Source: Pseudomonas sp. Seg1 (lineage in GTDB: Bacteria; Pseudomonadota; Gammaproteobacteria; Pseudomonadales; Pseudomonadaceae). From it: a DNA stretch of 64,000 nucleotides. The position numbers and the translations under genes were made by a program. This document shows, one piece after another, positions 56,382-63,550 of the stretch. The notes beneath the pieces were generated by a model that made no database searches, had not been told where the DNA came from, and saw only the letters and a list, made by a program, of their open reading frames with translations. Every line of letters begins with the position of its first letter. Within the stretch, counting starts at the first letter, position 1. The stretch spans positions 2,854,001 to 2,918,000 of the forward strand of contig NZ_AP021903.1 of the NCBI RefSeq assembly GCF_018326005.1. The letters are read 5' to 3'.

Positions 56382-57482
56382 ATGAAATCTTTGAAGTATT
56401 ATGAAGAAAATCGACACGCCACATGGTTGGAGTTGTTTTTTGACCTGACTTTCGTTGTTACGATAGGCCAGGTTACGCACACTCTCGGACATGTTCATGA
56501 CGGCCACTTTGAACATAAGCAATTATGGACATTCTTACTGCTTTTTGTACCGTTGTGGTGGATCTGGTCCAGTCACACGATTTACTCCAACAGGTTCGAT
56601 ACAGACAGTAATCTTCACCGTTTGGCAACATTGTTCATAATGCTCCTGCTCATTGTGCTATCGGCACGGATTGGGGAAGACCTGGAAGTGAACTACCCGC
56701 TTATTATTGCCTGCTATTTTGGTATACGAGCGATCATCAGTGTTATGTACATTTCATCCATTAGTAAACTCGATTCTCGCGGCGAACTTTCCTCAAGGCT
56801 TGGTTTCGCCCTATTAGTTAGCGCAGTTATTAGTCTTTCATCCGTTATTTTTGACCCGCCCTTGCGTTACCTTGTTGCTTATATTGGGATTGTTCTTGAT
56901 ATTCTGTTTCCTGTATTTTTCTGGACTAAACTAAAACCGTTGCCAGCACACACGGAACATTTGGTTGAGCGCATAGGCCTACTCACCCTAATCTTATTGG
57001 GGGAGTCAATTATTAGCCTTTCCGGAGGCTTGTCTAACATTCAATGGGGTTATTATAATGTGATGGCGGCCATCACCGGATTTATCATGATTTGCAGTAT
57101 CTGGTGGATCTATTTTGATAGTTTTTACTTATTGAACAAACATCAAAGCAGTATGAGTGGGCACGCCTTAATCTACTCGCACCTTTTTCTTTTTATGGGG
57201 CTGGCACTTCTGGCAAATTTGATTAGGCATGCGATCCTGAATGACATTGCGATGCGCGATTTCCAGGTTATGTCGATCACCGGCATGGTCTTGTTTTTCC
57301 TGGGGAAGCAATATGGCTATTTCATAGCTGTGAGTCGAATAAGGAAATACATACTGCAAAACACCTTGATCGTGTTTTCTTTAGGTGGGTTAGTTATATT
57401 TCTACCGCGTGTCGAGTACATATTGGTCGGCTTGACAGTCACCATGATCTGTTATGTTCTCCTGAATTTCAGATATCGTTGA
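56382..57482 (+). CDS. LtrA-like (low temperature requirement A) membrane protein
   Basis: A 366-residue inner-membrane protein with about ten hydrophobic segments. The start region WLELFFDLTFVVTIGQ and the later LTLILLGESIISL are LtrA signatures. Its role is not established in bacteria. The gene is markedly A/T-rich (TTA, ATT, AAT codons) compared with both flanks, a sign of recent transfer from a lower-GC source. GGAG lies 9 bases before ATG at 56382. Confidence 0.85.
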   Translation: MKSLKYYEENRHATWLELFFDLTFVVTIGQVTHTLGHVHDGHFEHKQLWTFLLLFVPLWWIWSSHTIYSNRFDTDSNLHRLATLFIMLLLIVLSARIGEDLEVNYPLIIACYFGIRAIISVMYISSISKLDSRGELSSRLGFALLVSAVISLSSVIFDPPLRYLVAYIGIVLDILFPVFFWTKLKPLPAHTEHLVERIGLLTLILLGESIISLSGGLSNIQWGYYNVMAAITGFIMICSIWWIYFDSFYLLNKHQSSMSGHALIYSHLFLFMGLALLANLIRHAILNDIAMRDFQVMSITGMVLFFLGKQYGYFIAVSRIRKYILQNTLIVFSLGGLVIFLPRVEYILVGLTVTMICYVLLNFRYR

Positions 57483-57710
57483 GTCTTGATTATCAGGCCA
57501 CAGCTCGGGAAAAGTGATCACGCGGCTGGTCTGCGGTTTGCGCGCTGCCTACTACGTCATTCTCAGTGTCCGAGCGACATGCGACGCTACCCTTGGTCTA
57601 TTTGGGTTTGTAATCCTGGTATCGTCGACCATAGTTAAGAGTCTCGGATACCCCTCTTAGCTATCGCGATCTGATAGCGCCAGCGGCATCGTAACAACAG
57701 GAGCCACATC

Positions 57711-58013
57711 ATGGTCAAAGTAGCGTTGTTCGTTCGCCTGGAAGCAAAACCCGGGAAAGAAAAGGATGTAGAAAGCTTTCTTTTGGGCGGCCTTCCGTTA
57801 GTGGAGGAGGAGCCAGCCACTACAGCCTGGTTTGGAATCCGCTTGGGGCCGTCCACCTTTGGCATCTTTGACGCATTCCCGGATGAAGCGGGCCGGCAGG
57901 CTCATCTTTCGGGCAAGGTCGCGGCGGCGCTTATGGCAAACGCTGCCGAGCTGTTTGCCGAACCGCCATCAATCGAGAAGGTTGACGTCCTTGCAGCCAA
58001 GCTGCCCGGTTAA
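57711..58013 (+). CDS. Antibiotic-biosynthesis-monooxygenase (ABM)-like protein
   Basis: A 100-residue dimeric alpha/beta-barrel-type protein of the ABM/quinol monooxygenase group (VALFVRLEAKPGKEKDVESF, then FGIFDAFPDEAGRQAHLSG). RBS AGGAGCC precedes the ATG. Between it and LtrA are about 230 bp with no gene. It is followed by decayed gene fragments. Confidence 0.8.
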   Translation: MVKVALFVRLEAKPGKEKDVESFLLGGLPLVEEEPATTAWFGIRLGPSTFGIFDAFPDEAGRQAHLSGKVAAALMANAAELFAEPPSIEKVDVLAAKLPG

Positions 58014-58035
58014 GCAAATCCAACAGGAAGTTTCA

Positions 58036-58149
58036 TTCAGTTCGGGGAGGCTCACGATGTCTTGTATGAAAATCAGGATCGCCTGGGCCTGCCGCTGTCC
58101 CGGGCGGTGATCAATCAAAACACCTGTATTGAAGATAAATGTCATGGCT
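58036..58149 (+). pseudogene. Fragment of a second DsbA-like gene
   Basis: Reads FGEAHDVLYENQDRLGLPLS, then RAVINQNTCIEDKCHG and a stop. This matches the intact DsbA-like protein in its FWEAHDELYENQDRLGLPLY stretch (coded near 56000-56060). Neither the active-site part nor the C-terminus is present. Confidence 0.8.
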
Positions 58150-58201
58150 AAAGTGCCGTGTCCAGGATTCATGCCATGCTCGCGCGCTCGGTATAAGTGA
58201 A

Positions 58202-58381
58202 AGGATATGCGCGCAAATCGTGTCCATGGACGGCGTGGAAGCCGCACAGAATCTGCAAGGCAATGTGCTCATCACGGGTTTAGGCTGGGTAGGGTAGATT
58301 GCTTGCCGGGCACCGGTCGCTCATGGCGCGAAGATCTCCATCATTGATGTAGATCCGGAGGTCATCCGCGCCGTAACACTT
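58202..58381 (+). pseudogene. Fragment of a Kef-type K+/H+ antiporter RCK (TrkA-N) domain
   Basis: One frame reads VSMDGVEAAQNLQGNVLITG, LGWVG, a TAG stop at 58295-58297, then HGAKISIIDVDPEVIRAVTL before frame is lost. This fits the NAD-binding start of KefB/KefC regulatory domains (NVLI.GFGR.GQ...IDVD). It is a dead remnant with a nonsense codon and a frameshift. Confidence 0.65.
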
Positions 58382-58428
58382 TATGGTTTCGTCAAGTGAG
58401 CATTCGTCGGCGTAGCAGTGACCGATGT

Positions 58429-59412
58429 TCAATGCGCTGCCGGACGCGGCTGCACTCCGAACTGCGCAACGATGTGCGTACCCAATTCCTCGATAACCTC
58501 CGCCGCAGGGCGCTTGCCATATTTGAGATTGAGAATGACGTGGTCCACGCCGATTTCCTCAAGCGACTCCAGCAAAAACCGTAGATGGTAACGTCCCAGT
58601 CTGAAACCCAAATGGATACGTGTGGGTGGCGTGGACGGATTCTCATCGAGATCGATGTACAGCGACTGAGTAAAGGGCTTGTACACAGAGCCACATTGCC
58701 TGGTGACCTCCAGTCGCCAATCTTCCACGACCAGCCGCTGCATGTTCGGAATGCGTGGATAGTTGATCCATCCGTTGCTCTCACGCGCGATCCAATCCAG
58801 TGACTGGCGACTGTTGCCGGTCACGAGCATTGGAATGAATTGGGTGGTAGGTTTCGGAATCAGGTCTGCGCCTTGCATTTCACCAGTGCTCCAGTGGATG
58901 GGCTCAAAACTGGTGCTGTGGGCGCAGCGAATCACCTCGTAGTGTTCTCGAAAGATCTCTCCACGCTTTTCGGGATCGACGCCAAACGCCGAAAACTCCA
59001 CTGGCCGATCTCCCGAAGCAACCCCCAGAATCAAGCGACCAGTGCTCAACTGATCGACGCTGGCTGACGCCTTGGCCGTGTGCAGGGGATGGTGCAGCGG
59101 GATGGCGATGGAGGCGGTGCCAAGTGCAATCTCCGAGGTATGGGCGGCCATATAACCCAGGTAAACCCAGGGGTCGAAGACTTGGCCGACATCGCCGAAG
59201 CCAGGGTCGCGAAGCGGCACGTCGCGAAACCAGAGCGCGCAGAAGCCCAGCGCCTCGGCTTGTTTAGCCAGTGTGACCTGGTTGAGCATGCTCGGAGTGT
59301 CCCCGTCGAACGCCTCCATGGGAAAGAATAATCCAAGGCTCAAATGCCCCTGAGTGAAGGTTCGGCTGAACCCTCGATGCTGCTGGTAAGGAATCGTGCT
59401 CGGCCGATACAT
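58429..59412 (-). CDS. LLM-class flavin-dependent oxidoreductase
   Basis: A 327-residue luciferase-like monooxygenase family protein (LSLGLFFPMEAFDGDTPSML start, then ALWFRDVPLRDPGFGD, GTASIAIPLHHPLHTAKAS and GRLILGVASGDRPVEF). It needs reduced F420 or FMN; in pseudomonads FMNH2 is the expected cofactor. ATG at 59410-59412 is chosen because GAGGTC precedes it; upstream in-frame ATGs have no site. Substrate unknown. Confidence 0.8.
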   Translation of the reverse strand: MYRPSTIPYQQHRGFSRTFTQGHLSLGLFFPMEAFDGDTPSMLNQVTLAKQAEALGFCALWFRDVPLRDPGFGDVGQVFDPWVYLGYMAAHTSEIALGTASIAIPLHHPLHTAKASASVDQLSTGRLILGVASGDRPVEFSAFGVDPEKRGEIFREHYEVIRCAHSTSFEPIHWSTGEMQGADLIPKPTTQFIPMLVTGNSRQSLDWIARESNGWINYPRIPNMQRLVVEDWRLEVTRQCGSVYKPFTQSLYIDLDENPSTPPTRIHLGFRLGRYHLRFLLESLEEIGVDHVILNLKYGKRPAAEVIEELGTHIVAQFGVQPRPAAH

Positions 59413-59853
59413 ACGGATTGACCTCATGGCAGAACGTGAACAGCGCCCCCGTTTCCAGAGGTGCTGCGGCATCGGTCGCTTTTGAACGGCAGGTGGGGGG
59501 ACTGGGTCTGGCTTTTACCCGTTGCGCCGTACTGCTGGTCGTGTGGACCGGACTCAGGGGGCAGTTGCTGGCGATAGGCGCGGGTTGGTCCGGGTGGGTA
59601 TTAAGCGGACGGTCAAAGGAAGTCAGATCTCTCGGCTCTATACCACCAGATGGGCAAGGCGTTCGAGGAATCATTCTATAAGCGTAGGCGGTTTTGCAGC
59701 TCTCCGCCATATTCTTACAATCGAGCCGCTGGCGGGCGAAAGTCGCGTATCGAAGGCAGTTATCGGTCGTTTCCTGCCATTCCAGAACGGCCGCTATTGG
59801 CCGATAGTGGACATTTTGGCGTTTCAGGTAAATCCGGCAAGGAGAAAGGGCCA
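59413..59853. other. Intergenic stretch of 440 bp
   Basis: No supported gene. It contains the upstream region of the LLM gene and, at 59791-59812, a copy of the dispersed palindrome CCGCTATTGGCCGATAGTGG. Long open frames on both strands here have no ribosome-binding site and atypical composition. Confidence 0.5.
59791..59812. repeat. Dispersed TTGGCCGA-type palindrome, copy 4
   Basis: CCGCTATTGGCCGATAGTGG shares the TTGGCCGATAG core with the copy at 52016. Confidence 0.5.
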
Positions 59854-60039
59854 ATGGACTTCATTATCGATTTGATAGCTCATCGCATCGGCGTGTTTGT
59901 GCTGGGTTTGCTGAGTGGCGGCCGTTTCAAGGGTGAGAGTGGTTTTGCCTGGGGCTGGGCAGTTGTCGTCGGTGGACTGATTCTGCTATCTCCGTTTGCA
60001 GCAGTCATAGCTGTGCTCGTCTATACCAGTGCCCCCTGA
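59854..60039 (+). CDS. Small membrane protein
   Basis: A 61-residue protein with two hydrophobic stretches (IGVFVLGLLS and AWGWAVVVGGLILLSPFAAV). ATG at 59854 follows AAGGAGAAAGG, a strong ribosome-binding site that rules out the longer upstream frame. It is convergent with the second DUF6124 gene. No family recognised. Confidence 0.65.
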   Translation: MDFIIDLIAHRIGVFVLGLLSGGRFKGESGFAWGWAVVVGGLILLSPFAAVIAVLVYTSAP

Positions 60040-60080
60040 TTTCATGTCTGTAATGGGTCAGAAGCTGCATTTCTCGAACG

Positions 60081-60103
60081 GTAGCTTTTGGCCGAAAGCA
60101 GTC
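60081..60103. repeat. Dispersed TTGGCCGA-type palindrome, copy 5
   Basis: GTAGCTTTTGGCCGAAAGCA, same core as the copies at 52016 and 59791. Confidence 0.5.
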
Positions 60104-60131
60104 ACTTGCGAAGTTCACAGACGTGGCGTTG

Positions 60132-60165
60132 TTCTGTGGCGACGGATAAACCAGTCGCCACAGAA
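60132..60165. terminator. Hairpin between convergent genes
   Basis: TTCTGTGGCGAC and GTCGCCACAGAA form a perfect 12-bp stem with a 10-base loop, 10 bp beyond the DUF6124 stop. No U-tract, but position and strength suggest a terminator for both sides. Confidence 0.7.
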
Positions 60166-60174
60166 TGACCGCAA

Positions 60175-60537
60175 CTATCCAGCTACATCAACCTTATCCA
60201 AAGCACGATTCACCGCCAGCTCCTCAAGCATCACCACCTGCGCAATGCCCAGCAAAGTCTTGCGTATCGGCCCATCCACAAGCCCGGCAACATCACCGAG
60301 CATGACACTCGCCGAGGCCAACGATTCGCAGGCATTTGCCAGCAACGACTCAGCATCGGCCTCCGGATCAACCAGAAACATTGTGCTGGGTTTATACGGC
60401 GCAGCCATGATCGCCGCCGCTGGCTTGAGGTAATGGTCGAGGGCGCGTTCTGCCGCGTCGTGGAATTTCTTGGAATCGGGTGATTCGTAAGGGGAGGCCG
60501 GGTCGGTTTCCGGAGGGTCAGGCGTTTCTTTGCACAT
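60175..60537 (-). CDS. DUF6124-type protein (copy 2)
   Basis: A 120-residue soluble protein paralogous to the one at 10160-10519: N-terminal PPETDPASPYESPDSKKFHD, AAERALDHYL, then a variable centre and the C-terminal LLGIAQVVMLEELAVNRALD. ATG at 60535-60537. AGGA lies 10 bases upstream. The spacer and the A of the start codon itself are part of an 11-bp leader helix (see 60538-60874). Two paralogues 50 kb apart, both under the same kind of leader, suggest a family controlled by a common RNA-level signal. Confidence 0.8.
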   Translation of the reverse strand: MCKETPDPPETDPASPYESPDSKKFHDAAERALDHYLKPAAAIMAAPYKPSTMFLVDPEADAESLLANACESLASASVMLGDVAGLVDGPIRKTLLGIAQVVMLEELAVNRALDKVDVAG

Positions 60538-60874
60538 TTCTTCTTTTTCCTGTTTGTGGCTGCCGCTCCGAGCTACTAAACAGGGGGTGGCAGCTGTACG
60601 CAGGTTAGTAGACCGGGGAAAAGAAGAAAGCCGGCGCGCCCGGGGGCGCCCTACGCACAGCCGCCATCAAATGCAGGTAAGGGATACCTGTCTCAGCGAC
60701 GCTTGTGCACTTTCATTTACCTCGGGCTACTAAACCCGATCACTGGGAATCAGTGACGGAGATCAAGTTACCGATGGCCCTCCAGGCGCACAAGCCGGCG
60801 GATTCTGGCGTAGTCGTAGGCAACGACGCAAGGTGTTGTAGCCTTCTGGGCGTAACGCGGCGTGTCATTTAAAC
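60538..60874 (-). promoter_or_regulatory. Structured 5' leader of DUF6124 copy 2, candidate translational RNA switch
   Basis: Same architecture as 10520-10833, with changed bases that keep pairing. The outer helix TTTCTTCTTTT/AAAAGAAGAAA (60537-60547 with 60619-60629) is unrelated in sequence to the TCTAGAGT helix of copy 1 but has the same place. The linker TTAGTAG (60605-60611) pairs with the inner loop CTACTAA (60573-60579) or with the upstream loop CTACTAA (60727-60733). The small hairpin is CACTG/CAGTG (60741-60745 with 60751-60755) in place of CGCTGA/TCAGCG. The 28-bp block (60786-60813) is identical to that of copy 1, and TTTAAAT ends the region (60867-60874). Confidence 0.65.
60605..60667 (-). 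CDS. Possible 20-residue leader peptide (uORF) in DUF6124 leader copy 2
   Basis: ATG at 60665-60667 opens MAAVRRAPPGAPAFFFSPVY, ending in the TAA formed by the linker segment itself. It contains a Pro-rich stretch that could slow ribosomes. The equivalent ATG in copy 1 starts a shorter peptide. No Shine-Dalgarno is evident. Confidence 0.3.
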   Translation of the reverse strand: MAAVRRAPPGAPAFFFSPVY

Positions 60875-60989
60875 GTTCCCCGGAATCCCTTAAACAAGCA
60901 CTGAATATCGCTGCCAAAAGCACGCTGTTAAAGTGCATTCCCGCCGCCAAGGTCGGTGCATGGGGTGAACGGTTTTCCGGAGTCGGGTG

Positions 60990-61439
60990 ATGGGTTTTTC
61001 TGCAACGATGTGGGAGTGGTTTGGCCAGGATGAGTACGGCCGAGTCTTTGCCGTGTGCGAGGGGCTTCTGGCTCTGCATTTTCTTGCCATGACGCCGGAA
61101 GAGCAGCGGGGGGCGATTCCGTACTGCCCGGCCTGTGAGACATGGTCGGAAGTGATGCTGCCGCTGGAAAGAACGCTGACAGCGTGCGCCGGTGCGTTGC
61201 CGATGGACATCAGAACGCGACTGCAAAGTCTGTGGGAGCAATGTAATGGTCTGACGGAAGCGGCTTTTCACTGTGATGACTGGTTCATGTTTGATCATGC
61301 GCAATGGCAGCCGCTCAGAGTCGCGGCTGAAGAGTTGAAGCAACTGATGGAGTGGCAGGACATCGAGCCGTTTCGGGAGGAGTTGCTGGAGGATTGCCGC
61401 AATGCCATTCGCGGCATCAAGCGTCCAGTGACCGAGTAA
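60990..61439 (+). CDS. Hypothetical protein
   Basis: A 149-residue acidic soluble protein with several Trp and Cys residues (YCPACETW, TACAGAL, QCNGL) and helical character. ATG at 60990 follows GGAG. It lies between the DUF6124 leader and a methyltransferase gene. No family is recognised. CPAC with no second pair makes zinc binding unlikely. Confidence 0.6.
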   Translation: MGFSATMWEWFGQDEYGRVFAVCEGLLALHFLAMTPEEQRGAIPYCPACETWSEVMLPLERTLTACAGALPMDIRTRLQSLWEQCNGLTEAAFHCDDWFMFDHAQWQPLRVAAEELKQLMEWQDIEPFREELLEDCRNAIRGIKRPVTE

Positions 61440-61578
61440 GCCTCAGCAGAAAGAGGCGCACGGATGGTGGCGTGCTTGAACTGCGCATTCCTCATGGGAA
61501 TGCACCACATAAAATCAATGCATTTTTCTTATCCCGCCCCTCGGCGTACCTTGCTGCAAAGCCAAGGAGAATCGCCCA

Positions 61579-62295
61579 TTGAACGCATCCACCCCGACAC
61601 CTGCCGATAAATTCGACGCCTCCCGCGCCAACGAATACGCCAGACAAAGCCGCATCGCCCTGGCCGGATACGACGCCTGCCACGATCTCGCGGCGTGCAT
61701 GTTGGCCGCCCAACTCGGCCACTCGCCCTCGGCAAACGTGTTGGTGGTCGGCGCTGGCGGTACGGCGCAGGAAATCATTGCGATGGCGTCGCTGGAGGCG
61801 GACTGGCACTTCACGGCGGTGGATCCTTCCGAGCCGATGCTGGACGCCGCGACGCAGCATTTGCAGGCCCATGGTTTGCAACATAGAACGACGGTGCGGC
61901 TTGGGCTGGTCGACGACTTGCCGGCGGATGAGGTGTTCGACGCGGCTACGTTGATCGGTGTGCTGCATCATCTGAATGGCGATGAGCCCAAACGAGCCAT
62001 TTTGCGGTCCATTCAGGCTCGTCTCAAACCCGGCGCTCCTTTGATCGTTGCGGGCAATCATTACGCCTACGCCAGCCAACCGTTGTTGCTGGCGGCGTGG
62101 GGGCAGCGCTGGCGGCAGCAGGGTGCCAGTGCGGAGGAGATGAGTGCCAAGCTTGGCAAGATTCTGCAAGGTGCGGATCCGCCGCATTCCGAAGCGGCGG
62201 TTCAAACGCTGTTGCGTGAGGCGGGGTTTGGCGAGGCGACCCGGTTTTTCAGCAGTCTTTTTTGGGGAGCGTGGCTGACGTGTAAAAGGGACTGA
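61579..62295 (+). CDS. Class I SAM-dependent methyltransferase
   Basis: A 238-residue methyltransferase: motif I VLVVGAGGTAQEIIA, the acidic motif FTAVDPSEPMLDAA and motif IV ATLIGVLHHLNG. The start is TTG at 61579, supported by AAGGAGAA 8 bases upstream and the lack of a better ATG before motif I. It acts in the cytoplasm on an unknown small molecule or protein. Confidence 0.8.
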   Translation: MNASTPTPADKFDASRANEYARQSRIALAGYDACHDLAACMLAAQLGHSPSANVLVVGAGGTAQEIIAMASLEADWHFTAVDPSEPMLDAATQHLQAHGLQHRTTVRLGLVDDLPADEVFDAATLIGVLHHLNGDEPKRAILRSIQARLKPGAPLIVAGNHYAYASQPLLLAAWGQRWRQQGASAEEMSAKLGKILQGADPPHSEAAVQTLLREAGFGEATRFFSSLFWGAWLTCKRD

Positions 62296-62362
62296 GCGGA
62301 TGGTGTATCCTCTGCGCCGCACTCCCGGGACAGGATTCTCCCGGGACTAACAAGGATGATTG

Positions 62363-62479
62363 ATGAGTGAATATGGAAGTGTGCTTATTCCCGCCATACC
62401 CGAACCTCCACGAGATGAAAGAATTCACGCCGGTGAGACCACCGAATTGCGTGCTGTTTTCGCTGGTCGGAGTATTTAA
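62363..62479 (+). CDS. Possible 38-residue small protein
   Basis: ATG at 62363 follows AGGATGATTG; the frame reads MSEYGSVLIPAIPEPPRDER and continues to GRSI, then TAA at 62477. It ends 6 bp before the next gene. A good ribosome-binding site and normal codons support it, but it is short and of no known family. Two CTCCCGGGAC repeats lie just upstream at about 62321-62347. Confidence 0.45.
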   Translation: MSEYGSVLIPAIPEPPRDERIHAGETTELRAVFAGRSI

Positions 62480-62485
62480 GTCGTC

Positions 62486-63046
62486 ATGATGCGTTTCCTG
62501 AAATCGACAGCCCATATTCTGCTCTGCACGATTCAATACCTGGCCTGGGTTTTGATTAAGTTGGTGTTGGGTATCGCCGCAATACTGGCTTTGATTGTAG
62601 TTGTTCTCTACGCAACGGCTGATTCAACGGATCCCGAAATGGTGCCTCGGCTGGATACTCTGGTCACTGCATTTAACGGATATGGAATTTCTTATTATCA
62701 GGACCAGGACTGGTGCGAGAGTGTACGTGTCGAGTCGGCGGAGTATGCCAACTCGACCGCCTCGACTTGTGGAGTCGGCGACGAGAAAACGCCGTTTGAT
62801 GAATCAGGCACGGCGCTTTTTGCCAAAGCCAGGGAGGCGGCGAGAAAAGCAAAAATAGCCCCTATAAGGCTCAGCGTTGAGTCCGCGCAAGGCCGTGTGT
62901 CGTTCGCACAAATCCATCTTTCTTGCTTTCTTTGTTACGCATCTTATGTCTATTCACCGCTCGCGAAATACCAGCCTGACGAGGCAGAAAAAGCCATTGT
63001 CACTGAGATGGGCGGGGGTTGGTATTACGTGACGACAGGCATTTGA
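62486..63046 (+). CDS. Hypothetical membrane-anchored protein
   Basis: A 186-residue protein with one N-terminal hydrophobic helix (LLCTIQYLAWVLIKLVLGIA and on) and a soluble domain containing four cysteines (DWCESV, STCGVG, SCFLCYASY). ATG at 62486. A/T-richer than average. It is followed by another small membrane protein gene. No family recognised. Confidence 0.6.
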   Translation: MMRFLKSTAHILLCTIQYLAWVLIKLVLGIAAILALIVVVLYATADSTDPEMVPRLDTLVTAFNGYGISYYQDQDWCESVRVESAEYANSTASTCGVGDEKTPFDESGTALFAKAREAARKAKIAPIRLSVESAQGRVSFAQIHLSCFLCYASYVYSPLAKYQPDEAEKAIVTEMGGGWYYVTTGI

Positions 63047-63104
63047 TGCGCTCGATGAGCACATTTTTCGAATTTTTATATGTTTAGCTACTCAGGTCCC
63101 GAAA

Positions 63105-63425
63105 ATGAAAAATATGAAACTGTCAGTTGGTGTGCGGAACTTTTTGCTATGGATTTTTATGCTGTTGTTTATAGTCGCTACCAACACTTTGATCTATCTT
63201 TCGTCGCTTCTGGATTTCGGTGATGGTTCGCAGCTTATATTTGTCTTCAGTATTTATCTTCTTGTCTACGTGGTGTTTCTGATTTTATTAGTGTGGGCGT
63301 GGCAGTTTTTGCACAGACTACTGGCGCTTAAACCACTGCCGGGGCAGAAGATCCTCGTCACTTATGAGGTGACTTTTGACGAGTACGAAAAGCTCAAAAA
63401 TTACTTGGCAGAGATCAGAGCCTGA
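63105..63425 (+). CDS. Small two-helix membrane protein
   Basis: A 106-residue protein with two clear membrane helices (FLLWIFMLLFIVATNTLIYL and LIFVFSIYLLVYVVFLILLV) and a short cytoplasmic tail of charged residues. A/T-rich like its upstream neighbour, from which it is 58 bp away, so the two may be transferred together. Function unknown. Confidence 0.6.
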   Translation: MKNMKLSVGVRNFLLWIFMLLFIVATNTLIYLSSLLDFGDGSQLIFVFSIYLLVYVVFLILLVWAWQFLHRLLALKPLPGQKILVTYEVTFDEYEKLKNYLAEIRA

Positions 63426-63550
63426 AAGCAGTACTTGAGTGAGCGAGTACGCTGTGTCAGCTAATAAACGCTGGTCGACGGCAAGGAGGAAAGTGGTTAC
63501 GGATACTCAATCAGCTTTAATCGAACCGATCATAAAAGGAGCTTCCGTTC

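Noticed and set aside
59264..59875. Overlapping frames on both strands between the LLM gene and the small membrane protein
   Set aside because: No ribosome-binding sites, and they run through the dispersed palindrome; the strong site at 59838-59848 serves ATG 59854 only.
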